Source: Kofleriaceae bacterium
Lineage (GTDB): Bacteria > Myxococcota_A > Polyangia > Haliangiales > Haliangiaceae
Reading direction: 5' to 3'
Assembly: GCA_020633495.1 (NCBI GenBank)
Contig: JACKDR010000002.1
Coordinates: forward strand, 248,001-312,000
Length of the DNA stretch: 64,000 nucleotides
Below the pieces are notes generated by a model. The model searched no databases. It was not told the DNA's origin and saw only the letters and a list, made by a program, of their open reading frames with translations. The stretch's first letter is position 1, and each line of letters begins with the position of its first letter. Made by a program: the position numbers and the translations under genes. Shown here one piece after another: positions 22,133 to 29,630 of the stretch.

Positions 22133-23287
22133 ATGCCGACCCTGTGGGGGTACCTCGACGCGGCCCAGCACGCGGTGATGCTGCTCGACACCGTGCGTGT
22201 CGACGCCTACGCGGCGGCGATCGCCAAGGTGGTCCGCCCCGGCGACGTCGTGCTCGACGCCGGCACCGGCAGCGGCATCCTCGCGATGCTGGCGGCGCGC
22301 GCCGGCGCCCGCAAGGTCTACGCCGTCGACGGCACCGGCGCGGTCGAGCTGGCGCGCCGCCACGTCGCCGACAACGGCCTCGCCGACGTCGTCGAGGTCC
22401 TGCGCGTCGATCTCGCCGCGCTCGAGGCGCTGCCCGAGCCGCCGCGCGTGATCGTCGGCGAGCTGCTCGGCAGCTTCGCCCCCGACGAGCACCAGCACCG
22501 GCTCTACGCGTCGCTGCGCCGCCTCGCCCGCCCCGACGCCGAGCTGATCCCGCGCCGCTACCGGCTGGTGTACGGCATCGCCCGCGCCAGCGGGCTGCGC
22601 GCCGATCTCGCGCGCCTCGGCGACGTCCACGGCCTCGACCTCACGGTGCTGCGCCAGCGCCTGCGCAACCGGGCCGCGTTCGTCCACGTCGACCCGGCAG
22701 AGCTGCTCGGCCCCGAGGTCGACGGCCCGTGGATCGCGACCGACGCGCCGCCGCCACGCGAGCTGACCGCGACCGTGATCGCCGATCGCGACGGCGAGGT
22801 CGGCGCCGTCACCTGCGGCTTCACCGCCGAGCTCGCCGACGGCGTGGCGCTGCGGACCGCGGTCACCGCCGAGCGGACCCACTGGCAGCAGACGCTGTTC
22901 CCGGTCGACCCGCCGCTGCCGGTGCGCGCCGGCGACGCGCTCGCGGTGCAGATCGTGCCGCGCATGATCACCCAGCACTGGACCTGGGCGTGGTCGGTGC
23001 GGCGCGGCGACGAGGTCCGCCACGGCGACGGCTTCGACGCGCTCAGCGGCGACAAGGCCGACCTGCTGACCCAGATCCGGGGCCGGCCGCGCCTCGACGG
23101 CGCGATCCATCCCGGGCCGCTCCTGCGCGCGTGGGCCGCCGGGCTCGGCGGCGCCGCGCCGGACCCGCTCGACCTCGACGCCGTCGCGGCGCGGATGCAG
23201 GCCGCCGACCCGGCGCGCTACCCCAACCTCGACGAGGCCCGCCAGGATCTGCTGCTGCTGCTCGCCGCCGCCGATCGCGCCCGCTGA
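22133..23287 (+). CDS. Protein arginine methyltransferase (PRMT)-like enzyme
   Basis: 384 residues. The fold order is that of eukaryotic PRMTs: MLLDTVRVDAYAAAI (17-30), AdoMet motif I VLDAGTGSGILAMLAARAGA (40-59) with post-I KVYAVDG, the double-Glu loop VGELLGSFAPDE with E110 and E119 exactly nine apart as in PRMT1, and the THW loop RTHWQQTLFP (T249-W251). A beta-barrel-like C-terminal half follows, plus about 90 extra residues. Retention of both glutamates and THW suggests an active omega-N-arginine methyltransferase acting on a cytoplasmic protein. No substrate is apparent nearby. TAGATC ends six bases before the ATG. Bacterial PRMT-like proteins are uncommon. Confidence 0.82.
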   Translation: MPTLWGYLDAAQHAVMLLDTVRVDAYAAAIAKVVRPGDVVLDAGTGSGILAMLAARAGARKVYAVDGTGAVELARRHVADNGLADVVEVLRVDLAALEALPEPPRVIVGELLGSFAPDEHQHRLYASLRRLARPDAELIPRRYRLVYGIARASGLRADLARLGDVHGLDLTVLRQRLRNRAAFVHVDPAELLGPEVDGPWIATDAPPPRELTATVIADRDGEVGAVTCGFTAELADGVALRTAVTAERTHWQQTLFPVDPPLPVRAGDALAVQIVPRMITQHWTWAWSVRRGDEVRHGDGFDALSGDKADLLTQIRGRPRLDGAIHPGPLLRAWAAGLGGAAPDPLDLDAVAARMQAADPARYPNLDEARQDLLLLLAAADRAR

Positions 23288-23326
23288 GCCGGGCGGCGGC
23301 GCGCGGCGCGCGGGCCGGCGTCGCGC

Positions 23327-25234
23327 CTACTCGACGCGCAGCATGCGGACGGCGTGCCCGGGGACCTCGAGCTCGATCGAGTCGTCGCCGCGCACCGGCT
23401 CGCCGGTGACGACGTCGCGCAGGTGCAGCGGCCCCGGCGTGCGCACGACCGCCTGGGCGGTGCGACCGCCGCGGTTGACCACGAAGACGACCCGCGCCGC
23501 GCCGGCGGCGTCGACGTGGGCGGCGCAGTCGACGTCGGCGCCGCGCGCCACGGTCCAGGCCTCGACCGGATCGACGAGGCCGGCGAGATCCTCGGCGAGG
23601 CCCGCGACGTCGTCGACCGAGGCCGCGCGCATCATGCCGGCGCGCCGCGGCAGCGTCGCGTCGGCGAGCGGCCGGCCCAGCTCGTCGCGGCTCGGCGCGT
23701 CGGGCCCCATGACGACGATCCGCTTGCGCTCGGCGACCTGGCGCAGCTTGGTCAGCAGCGCGGCGTCGACGCGATCGAACGTCGGCACCACCAGGGCGCG
23801 GAACGACGCCAGGCGCTCGACGTCGCAGCCCTCGTCGACCAGGACGTACGGCACCTGGGCCAGCTCGAGCGCGTGCTGCGCGGCCGCGACCCAGCGCCGG
23901 TGGCGCACCGCCCCGGCGTCGCGCCCCAGCTCGGCGGCGCCCGCCGGGCCCAGCCCCAGCGCCTCGGCGACCACCGGCGTCACCGGATCGATCAGCGACG
24001 ACGCCAGGCCCCAGCGGGCGTCGGCGCGCGACACCACGACCGCGACCTCGGCGGGCCGTCGCAGGTGGCTCCAGTCGACCTCGCCGAGCGCGCGCAGCAC
24101 CGGCCGCAGCCACGCGGCGGCCGGGCCCGGCGTGCCGTCGTCGCCGATCGCGGCGCCGTACCAGCGCTCGCGCGCCACCGCCATGTAGACGTTGAGCCCG
24201 CGGACGCCCCACGCCAGCAGCCCCAGCATCGCCTCGCGCTGGCCGTCGGGATCGATCGGCGGCAGCCACGGGAAGAAGCCGACCCCGACCTCGGGCGCCA
24301 GCGGCACCGACGACGAGCCGACCAGGTGCAGGGCGCGCCGCTTGATCATCGGCAGGTCGTGGCGCCCGGCGTAGAGGTCGATGCCGACCGGGCCGCGGAT
24401 CGCGTCGGCGATGCGGGGCGCGTCGCTCCACCACGGCTCGCCCGGCGGCAGGTTGTGGAAGCGGGCGACGCCGCGGAGGCCGACGTCGTCGAGGGCGCTG
24501 GCCAGCTCGCCGAGCGCGCGCGCCGTGTAGACGTCCTTGAAGCGGACCCAGTCGACCGCGCGGGCCTGCGCCGCCTCGTCGTCGACGTCCCAGCGCCGCG
24601 GCGGCTCGCCGTCGCCGCCGGCCTCGTGCCACCACGCGATCGCGTCGGGGTGATAGTCGTGATCGAAGGCGCCGAGGCGGAAGAACTGCTGGGCCTCGTT
24701 GTCGACGCCGATCGCGACGACCGGGCCGTCGGGCGCCAGCCGCGGCGTCACGACCGCGGCGAACGCGGCGAACCAGCCGGCGACCTCGGCGCGGAACGCC
24801 GCGCTGGCGTACGACGGCACCGGGAACGCCTGCGGCGGCGCCGGCATCCACACCGGCGCGCCGTGGCCGTTGCGCGCCTGCATCGTCGGGTCGCGCAGGA
24901 TGCGGTCGGGGAAGCCGAAGCCGGTGAGCTCGGCGTTGCAGTGCGGTCCGGGGCGCAGCACCGCGCCGAGCCCGGCGGCGGCGACGACGTCGAGGAAGCG
25001 GCCGAGGTCGCGCGCGCCGGTCCAGTCGAACCGGCCCGGCGCGGTCTCGTGCACCGACCACGGCACGTAGGTCTCGACCTGGCGCACGCCGAGATCGGCG
25101 AGGGCGCGGACGCAGGCGTCCCAGTGGCGGGGCGCGACCCGCCAGTAGTGCATCGCGCCGGCCAGCAGCGGCACCGCGGCGCCGCCGACGACTAGCCCGT
25201 GGTCGTCCCAGCCGGTGCGAACAGGTGCTTCCAC
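23327..25234 (-). CDS. Glycoside hydrolase family 35 (beta-galactosidase-like)
   Basis: 635 residues. The TIM barrel begins LLAGAMHYWRVAPRHW and continues VETYVPWSVHETAPGRFDW, VLRPGPHCNAELTGFGFPD, the GH35 signature order. The acid/base Glu is in VVAIGVDNEAQQFF; the nucleophile is probably the Glu in APEVGVGFFPW. A beta-galactosidase-trimerisation-like domain and a C-terminal all-beta domain (DSIELEVPGHAVRML) complete it. No signal peptide, so it is cytoplasmic. The start is set by GGAGG seven bases before the GTG at 25234, giving a 43-base overlap with the NUDIX gene and implying coupling. The frame stays open for kilobases upstream, but that is an artefact of composition. Substrate not certain. 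Confidence 0.88.
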   Translation of the reverse strand: MEAPVRTGWDDHGLVVGGAAVPLLAGAMHYWRVAPRHWDACVRALADLGVRQVETYVPWSVHETAPGRFDWTGARDLGRFLDVVAAAGLGAVLRPGPHCNAELTGFGFPDRILRDPTMQARNGHGAPVWMPAPPQAFPVPSYASAAFRAEVAGWFAAFAAVVTPRLAPDGPVVAIGVDNEAQQFFRLGAFDHDYHPDAIAWWHEAGGDGEPPRRWDVDDEAAQARAVDWVRFKDVYTARALGELASALDDVGLRGVARFHNLPPGEPWWSDAPRIADAIRGPVGIDLYAGRHDLPMIKRRALHLVGSSSVPLAPEVGVGFFPWLPPIDPDGQREAMLGLLAWGVRGLNVYMAVARERWYGAAIGDDGTPGPAAAWLRPVLRALGEVDWSHLRRPAEVAVVVSRADARWGLASSLIDPVTPVVAEALGLGPAGAAELGRDAGAVRHRRWVAAAQHALELAQVPYVLVDEGCDVERLASFRALVVPTFDRVDAALLTKLRQVAERKRIVVMGPDAPSRDELGRPLADATLPRRAGMMRAASVDDVAGLAEDLAGLVDPVEAWTVARGADVDCAAHVDAAGAARVVFVVNRGGRTAQAVVRTPGPLHLRDVVTGEPVRGDDSIELEVPGHAVRMLRVE

Positions 25235-26016
25235 GCGCGGTCCTCCATGACGAAGCGGCTCGGGCCGGTGGCCAGCGGGTGGCCGGCCGGCATCGGCGCG
25301 GCGTCGCCGGTGCCGGCGGTCTCGTACTCGGGATCCCAGGGCAAGAGCAGCGCGAACCCGACCGGCAGCGGCGCCAGGCGCGGCATGATCGGGTGCGGCG
25401 CGGCGGCGCGGGCGGCGCACTCCGCCAGGACGTCGGCGATCGACGCGGCCGCGGCGAGCTCGTGGAAGGTGCGGACCTGCGGCGGCGGCAGGTGCAGGTC
25501 GGCGACCCGGGCCAGCGCCTCGGCCGGCGTCACCCAGGCCTCGTCGACGGTCTCGCGATCGTCGAACGACGGCTCCTGGCCGGCGGGCAGGAGCGCCACG
25601 TAGAACCGCGCCGAGAAGCGCTTCTTCTCGACGGACGGCGTGATCCAGTGGGCGTAGTAGTGCAGCGCGCCGGCGTCGAGGCTGAGGCCGCGCGTGGCCA
25701 GCATCGGCGCCAGCGGCGCGCCGTCGAGCACCTCGCGGCGCATCGTCGCGAGCTCGGCGGCGGGGGGCGCGCCGTGGGCGAGCAGGACGCCGGCCTCCTC
25801 GAACAGCTCGCGGGCGGCGGTGATGCGGAGATCGCCGGCGTCGTCGGGATCGGCGGCGCCGCCCGGGAAGACGTAGGCGCCCGACATGAACGAGGCGCCG
25901 CGGCGGCGGCGCAGCAGGAACGCCTCGTAGCCGGCGGCCCCGGCGCGCGTCGCGTCGCGGAGCAGGATCACCGTGGCGGCGTCGCGGGGCGGGTCGGACA
26001 CGTCGTCTTCGTACAC
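25192..26016 (-). CDS. NUDIX hydrolase (NUDT19/NUDT7-like)
   Basis: 274 residues from the outer GTG; an in-frame GTG at 26001 gives VSDPPRDAATVILL and may be the true start. After AYVFPGGAADPDD the Nudix helix reads RITAARELFEEAGVLL, with the Gly, REL and EE metal-binding pattern. SFMSGAYVFPGG and the long C-terminal part with FLPP-type HFAGK-like segments resemble mitochondrial NUDT19 (CoA-type diphosphatases). It should hydrolyse a nucleoside diphosphate-linked compound. The gene overlaps the GH35 start and is divergent from the beta-CASP gene. Confidence 0.85.
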   Translation of the reverse strand: MYEDDVSDPPRDAATVILLRDATRAGAAGYEAFLLRRRRGASFMSGAYVFPGGAADPDDAGDLRITAARELFEEAGVLLAHGAPPAAELATMRREVLDGAPLAPMLATRGLSLDAGALHYYAHWITPSVEKKRFSARFYVALLPAGQEPSFDDRETVDEAWVTPAEALARVADLHLPPPQVRTFHELAAAASIADVLAECAARAAAPHPIMPRLAPLPVGFALLLPWDPEYETAGTGDAAPMPAGHPLATGPSRFVMEDRAWKHLFAPAGTTTG

Positions 26017-26051
26017 CCGGGCGCCGGTGCGCGCAAACGCTGGCCTCGCGG

Positions 26052-26080
26052 TTTACCGGGTCCCGGCGCGGCAGTACCGT
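26052..26080 (+). promoter_or_regulatory. Predicted promoter of the beta-CASP nuclease gene
   Basis: TTTACC, 17 nt, TACCGT; the -10 hexamer ends six bases before the ATG at 26087. No Shine-Dalgarno sequence intervenes, so a leaderless transcript is likely. Confidence 0.4.
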
Positions 26081-26086
26081 CGCGTG

Positions 26087-27493
26087 ATGCCCAGCGCCAA
26101 GCTGACGTTCTGCGGGGCCGCGCGCGGCGTGACCGGCAGCTGCTACCACCTCGCGCTCGACGGCGTCGAGCTGCTGGTCGACTGCGGCATCTTCCAGGGC
26201 GCGGTCGGCGACGACGACGCCGACGACGTCAACCGTCGGCCGTTCCCGTTCGATCCCGCGCGCCTGGCCGCGGTCGTGCTGACCCACGGCCACGTCGATC
26301 ACTGCGGGCGGCTGCCGCTGTTGTCGCGGCGCTCCGACGGCGCGTTCCGCGGCCCGGTGCTCGGCCACCCGGCGACGCTGGAGATCGCGCGCATCATCAT
26401 GGCCGACTCGGCCAAGATCGCGCAGCACGCCCACGGCGATCCGCTCTACGACGACGGCGACGTCACCGACGTCGCGCGCCACTTCCAGCCGCTGAAGGGC
26501 TACCGCGATCGCCGGACGGTCGGCCCGTTCACGATCGAGCTGTTCGACGCCGGCCACATCCTCGGCTCGTCGTCGGTGCGGGTGTCGTGGCGCGATCCGG
26601 GCGCGGCGTCGGGCGAGCGCGCGATCCTGTTCAGCGGCGACCTCGGCGTCCCCGACGCGCCGATCCTGCGCGACCCCAATCGCGCCTGGGATCCCGAGCG
26701 CCACACCGTCGACTGGGTCGTCACCGAGTCGACCTACGGCGACAAGCTGCACCCGGCGCGGGCCGAGGCGCGGCGGACCTTCCGCGAGGTCGTCGAGCGC
26801 GCGACCGCCGACGGCGGCAAGGTGCTGATCCCGGCGTTCGCGCTGGGCCGCACCCAGGACATCCTCTACGAGCTCGATCGCATGATCGAGGGCGGCGAGC
26901 TGCGCCGCATCCCGGTGATCATCGACGGCCCGCTGGCGCTGTCGGCGACGCAGATCTACCGGCGCCACCCCGAGTGCTACGACGCCGACGCGATGGCGCT
27001 GCTCGAGCGCGGCGACCACCCGCTCGAGCTCGATCACCTGATCGAGGCCCGCGACCCCAAGGCGTCGCGCCGCGCCGTCGCCCAGCACGGCCCCGCGATC
27101 ATCGTCGCCGGCTCCGGCATGTGCAACGGCGGCCGCATCCTCCACCACCTCGAGGAGCACCTCGGCGATCCGCGCACCGACGTGCTGCTGGTCGGCTACC
27201 AGGCGGCGCGCACGCTGGGGCGCGCGCTGCAGGACGGCGCCCGCGAGGTGCGGCTGCACCGCAAGTCGATCGACGTGCGCGCCAAGGTGACGACGATCAG
27301 CGGCTTCTCGGCGCACGGCGACCGCGACGCGCTGGCCGCCTGGCACGCGGCGCTGCCGCGCCGCGACGGCGCCACCACGTTCGTCACCCACGGCGAGGAG
27401 CGCTCGAGCCTGCCGTACGCGCAGCTGCTCGGCGACCGCTTCGGCGCCCGCACCGTGGTGCCGTCGCTGTACGACACCGTCGAGCTCGGCTAG
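26087..27493 (+). CDS. Metallo-beta-lactamase/beta-CASP ribonuclease (CPSF-73-like)
   Basis: 468 residues. Zinc ligands: LTHGHVDHCGRLPLL (HxHxDH), GHILGSSSVRV, SGDLGVPD; beta-CASP motifs: VTESTYGDK (A), IPAFALGRTQDILYEL, VAGSGMCNGGRILHHLEEHL (B), GYQAARTLGRAL, then the C-terminal RMMBL signature ISGFSAHGDRDALAAWH with FVTHGEE. Bacterial enzymes of this type act as endo- or 5'-3' exoribonucleases. There is no RNase J C-terminal domain, so it is closer to the YSH1/CPSF group. GTGATG at the start leaves two neighbouring start codons; ATG is used. The DegT gene follows after four bases. Confidence 0.92.
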   Translation: MPSAKLTFCGAARGVTGSCYHLALDGVELLVDCGIFQGAVGDDDADDVNRRPFPFDPARLAAVVLTHGHVDHCGRLPLLSRRSDGAFRGPVLGHPATLEIARIIMADSAKIAQHAHGDPLYDDGDVTDVARHFQPLKGYRDRRTVGPFTIELFDAGHILGSSSVRVSWRDPGAASGERAILFSGDLGVPDAPILRDPNRAWDPERHTVDWVVTESTYGDKLHPARAEARRTFREVVERATADGGKVLIPAFALGRTQDILYELDRMIEGGELRRIPVIIDGPLALSATQIYRRHPECYDADAMALLERGDHPLELDHLIEARDPKASRRAVAQHGPAIIVAGSGMCNGGRILHHLEEHLGDPRTDVLLVGYQAARTLGRALQDGAREVRLHRKSIDVRAKVTTISGFSAHGDRDALAAWHAALPRRDGATTFVTHGEERSSLPYAQLLGDRFGARTVVPSLYDTVELG

Positions 27494-27497
27494 CGCC

Positions 27498-28565
27498 ATG
27501 GCGGTCCCGTTCTTCGACATGCGCGCCGAGCTGGCGGCCGACCGCGCCGCGATCGACGCCGCGATCGCCCGCGTGCTCGACAGCGGCCGCTTCATCGGCG
27601 GCCCCGAGGTCGAGGGCTTCGAGCACGAGCTGGCCGCCGCGGTCGGCGTGCGGCGCGCGGTCGGCGTGTCGTCGGGGACCGACGCGCTGCTGGTGCTCGG
27701 CATGGCGCTCGACGTCGCGCCCGGCGACGAGGTCGTGACCACGCCGCTGTCGTTCTTCGCCACCGCCGGCGCGTTCGCCCGCCTCGGCGCGCGGATCGTC
27801 TTCGCGGAGGTCGACGACGCCACCCTCGACCTCGATCCCGCGGCCGCCGCGGCGGCGTGCGGCCCGCGGACGCGACTGGTCGTGCCCGTCCACCTGTTCG
27901 GCCTGCCCGCCGCCCCGCCGCCGGTCGACGTCCCGGTCGTCGAGGACGCGGCGCAGGCGGTCGGCGCCGCGCCGCTCACCGGCCGCGCCGCCGCGCTGTC
28001 GTGCTTCCCGACCAAGAACCTGGGCGCCCTCGGCGACGCCGGCGCCGTCCTCACCGACGACGACGACCTCGCCGATCGGGTCGCCCTGCTGCGCACCCAG
28101 GGCGCCCGGCCCCGGTACCACCACGTCGCGCTCGGCGGCAACTTCCGCCTCGACGCCCTCCAGGCCGCGATCCTCCGGGCCCGGCTGCCCGGCCTCGCCG
28201 CCGCCACCGCCGCGCGCCGCCGCCACGCCGCCCGCTATCGCGCCGGCTTCGCGTCCGTCCGGATCCCGGACGAGCTCCGCCTGCCGCCCGACGATCCGCG
28301 CCACGTCTACCACCAGTTCGTGATCCGGACGCCCCGCCGCGACGCCCTGCGCGCGGCCCTCGCCGCCGCCGGCATCGGCACCGAGATCTACTACCCGTCG
28401 CCGCTGCACCTGCAGCCCGCCCTCGCCGCCCTCGGCTACCGCCCCGGCGCCTTCCCCGTCGCCGAGCGCGCCTGCGCCGAGGTCCTGGCCCTGCCCATCC
28501 ACCCGGCCCTGGCCGACACCGCTCCCGACCAGGTCGTCGCCGCCATCGCCGCCTTCTTCGCCTGA
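27498..28565 (+). CDS. DegT/DnrJ/EryC1/StrS aminotransferase (WbpE-like)
   Basis: 355 residues, a PLP-dependent sugar aminotransferase. VPFFDMRAEL, SGRFIGGPEVEGFE, GVSSGTDALLVLGMALDV, TTPLSFFATAGAFARLGA, the PLP Asp in VVEDAAQAVGA, and the Schiff-base Lys in SCFPTKNLGALGDAGAV are all present; the acceptor site is GGNFRLDALQAAIL. Relatives such as WbpE convert UDP-3-keto sugars to 3-amino sugars with glutamate. WbpD- and WbpB-like partners occur elsewhere in the window, so UDP-3-keto-GlcNAcA is a reasonable substrate, but this is inference. It lies four bases after the nuclease gene; nothing about sugar metabolism connects those two. Confidence 0.87.
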   Translation: MAVPFFDMRAELAADRAAIDAAIARVLDSGRFIGGPEVEGFEHELAAAVGVRRAVGVSSGTDALLVLGMALDVAPGDEVVTTPLSFFATAGAFARLGARIVFAEVDDATLDLDPAAAAAACGPRTRLVVPVHLFGLPAAPPPVDVPVVEDAAQAVGAAPLTGRAAALSCFPTKNLGALGDAGAVLTDDDDLADRVALLRTQGARPRYHHVALGGNFRLDALQAAILRARLPGLAAATAARRRHAARYRAGFASVRIPDELRLPPDDPRHVYHQFVIRTPRRDALRAALAAAGIGTEIYYPSPLHLQPALAALGYRPGAFPVAERACAEVLALPIHPALADTAPDQVVAAIAAFFA

Positions 28566-28605
28566 CGCCGCCGCCGCGAGTCCGCGAGATCGCTCGGCAT
28601 CCGGA

Positions 28606-29011
28606 CCTGACCGCGGTCTCGGAGACGTCGGTCAGGCCGGGACGCGACGGACCTGACCGCGGTCTCGGAGACGTCGGTCAGGCCGGGACGCGACGGACCT
28701 GACCGCGGTCTCGGAGACGTCGGTCAGGCCGGGACGCGACGGGACCTGACCGCGGTCTCGGAGACGTCGGTCAGGCCGGGACGCGACGGAACCTGACCGC
28801 GGTCTCGGAGACGTCGGTCAGGCCGGACGCGGCGGGACCTGACCGCGGTCTCGGAGACGTCGGTCAGGCCGACGCGACGGGACCTGACCGCGGTCTCGGA
28901 GACGTCGGTCAGGCCGCAGGACGCGTGGCGGAACCTGACCGTGGTCTCGGAGACGTCGGTCAGGCCGGGACGCGGCGGAACCTGACCGTGGTCTCGGAGA
29001 CGTCGGTCAGG
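28606..29011. repeat. Nine-copy array of a 31-bp dyad-symmetric repeat
   Basis: Each unit is 31 bp, CCTGACCG + 15-nt core + CGGTCAGG, with core C/T-G-GTCTC-G-GAGAC-GT, so both outer arms and the core are self-complementary except for two central pairs. Units start at 28606, 28652, 28698, 28745, 28792, 28838, 28883, 28934 and 28981 (spacing 45-51). Linkers are variants of GCCGGGACGCGACGGA. The last two units carry gtg for gcg in the core, the only difference. Spacers resemble each other, so this is not CRISPR. The array overlaps the 3' end of the S26 peptidase gene. Confidence 0.95.
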
Positions 29012-29443
29012 TGCCGCGCCGGCCAGCCCACGCGCGCGCCCGGCGCCACAGGGCCCGCGGCGCGCGGCGCGCGACCAGCGCGCGGCGGCGGCGGCGACGG
29101 TTCCGGCAGTCACGGCCCGCCGCGGCACCGCGTCGGCCCGGCCGATCACACGGTCGTCGCGCGTCACGCCGGGCCGGGCGCCCGGGGCGTCGCCCTGGTG
29201 CACCAGCCAGCCGGCCGGCAGCCGGACGATCACCCGGTGCAGCCCGACCGCGCCGCGCGCGGTCTCGAACGCCACGACGTCGCCGGGCCGCACGTCGCGG
29301 CCCGCGATCGCCGACACCCGCACCACCTCGCCCGTCCGCACCGTCGGCTCCATCGACCCGCTCGCGCAGGTCACGTCCACCTGGCCGCGCAGCGCCACCA
29401 CGTCGCGCGCGAGCGCGGCCGCGGGTGGCGTCACGCGGGTCAC
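28724..29443 (-). CDS. S26-type (signal-peptidase-I-like) peptidase with Ser/His dyad; 3' end invaded by repeats
   Basis: 239 residues as open frame. The peptidase core is about 1-145: Ser in CASGSMEPTVRTGEVVRV, then GDVVAFETARGAVGLHRVI, where His occupies the general-base position as in the Sec11/SipW (ER) type instead of Lys, then GWLVHQGDAPG and DDRVIGRADAV. No transmembrane segment is visible, so it is probably a cytoplasmic maturation protease. From about residue 150 the frame is made of the dyad array and reads LTDVSETAVRSRR repeatedly; this part may be neutral read-through. The GTG start lies one base after the stop of the upstream peptide gene (TGACGTG); another GTG is nine bases further on. 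The natural substrate is probably that peptide. Confidence 0.75.
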   Translation of the reverse strand: MTRVTPPAAALARDVVALRGQVDVTCASGSMEPTVRTGEVVRVSAIAGRDVRPGDVVAFETARGAVGLHRVIVRLPAGWLVHQGDAPGARPGVTRDDRVIGRADAVPRRAVTAGTVAAAAARWSRAARRGPCGAGRARGLAGAAPDRRLRDHGQVPPRPGLTDVSETTVRFRHASCGLTDVSETAVRSRRVGLTDVSETAVRSRRVRPDRRLRDRGQVPSRPGLTDVSETAVRSRRVPA

Positions 29444-29444
29444 G

Positions 29445-29612
29445 TCACGACCGGTCGGGACCGCCCGGGCACTGGAAGCGGTTCGCGTTGGCGCACGACA
29501 GCGCCATGGTCTCGAACACCTCGTCCGAGACCACCTGGGGCCGCTCGTACGGCAGGCGCCCCTCGCGGGGTTGCGGCCGGGGCTCGTTGGGGGGCTGCTG
29601 CTGCTCGCTCAT
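29445..29612 (-). CDS. 55-residue peptide, candidate RiPP precursor
   Basis: Too short for most gene callers. ATG start, 18 bases after the FG-GAP gene stop; a perfect 12-bp palindrome (AAGGTCGACCTT, 29616-29627) fills most of that gap. Residues 1-20 are Gln/Pro/Arg-rich, followed by LPYERPQVVSDEVFETMALS (20-39). Y22-x-x-P25 matches the leader motif bound by PqqD-type recognition domains. The last 20 residues hold Cys40, Cys48 and the C-terminal Ser55 (ANANRFQCPGGPDRS). The neighbours are an S26 peptidase one base downstream, and upstream a radical SAM/SPASM enzyme, an HprK-like kinase, a methyltransferase and PqqD. A role as modified-peptide substrate is inferred; I know no exact relative. 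Alternatively it is a small regulator. Confidence 0.65.
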   Translation of the reverse strand: MSEQQQPPNEPRPQPREGRLPYERPQVVSDEVFETMALSCANANRFQCPGGPDRS

Positions 29613-29630
29613 GGGAAGGTCGACCTTAGC

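Noticed and set aside
23327..28207. A single minus-strand frame of about 1600 codons through the GH35 gene and beyond
   Set aside because: Only the part up to 25234 has family motifs and a ribosome-binding site; the rest is antisense to the nuclease and aminotransferase genes and is open only because stop codons are rare at this GC content.
28606..29011. CRISPR-like appearance (31-bp repeats with short spacers)
   Set aside because: Spacers are only 14-20 bp and nearly identical to each other, repeats are internally palindromic over their full length, and no cas gene is near.
29012..29440. Frameshift or decay of the S26 peptidase gene
   Set aside because: The catalytic part is uninterrupted; only the non-conserved tail runs into the repeat array, so I treat the gene as intact with an odd C-terminus.
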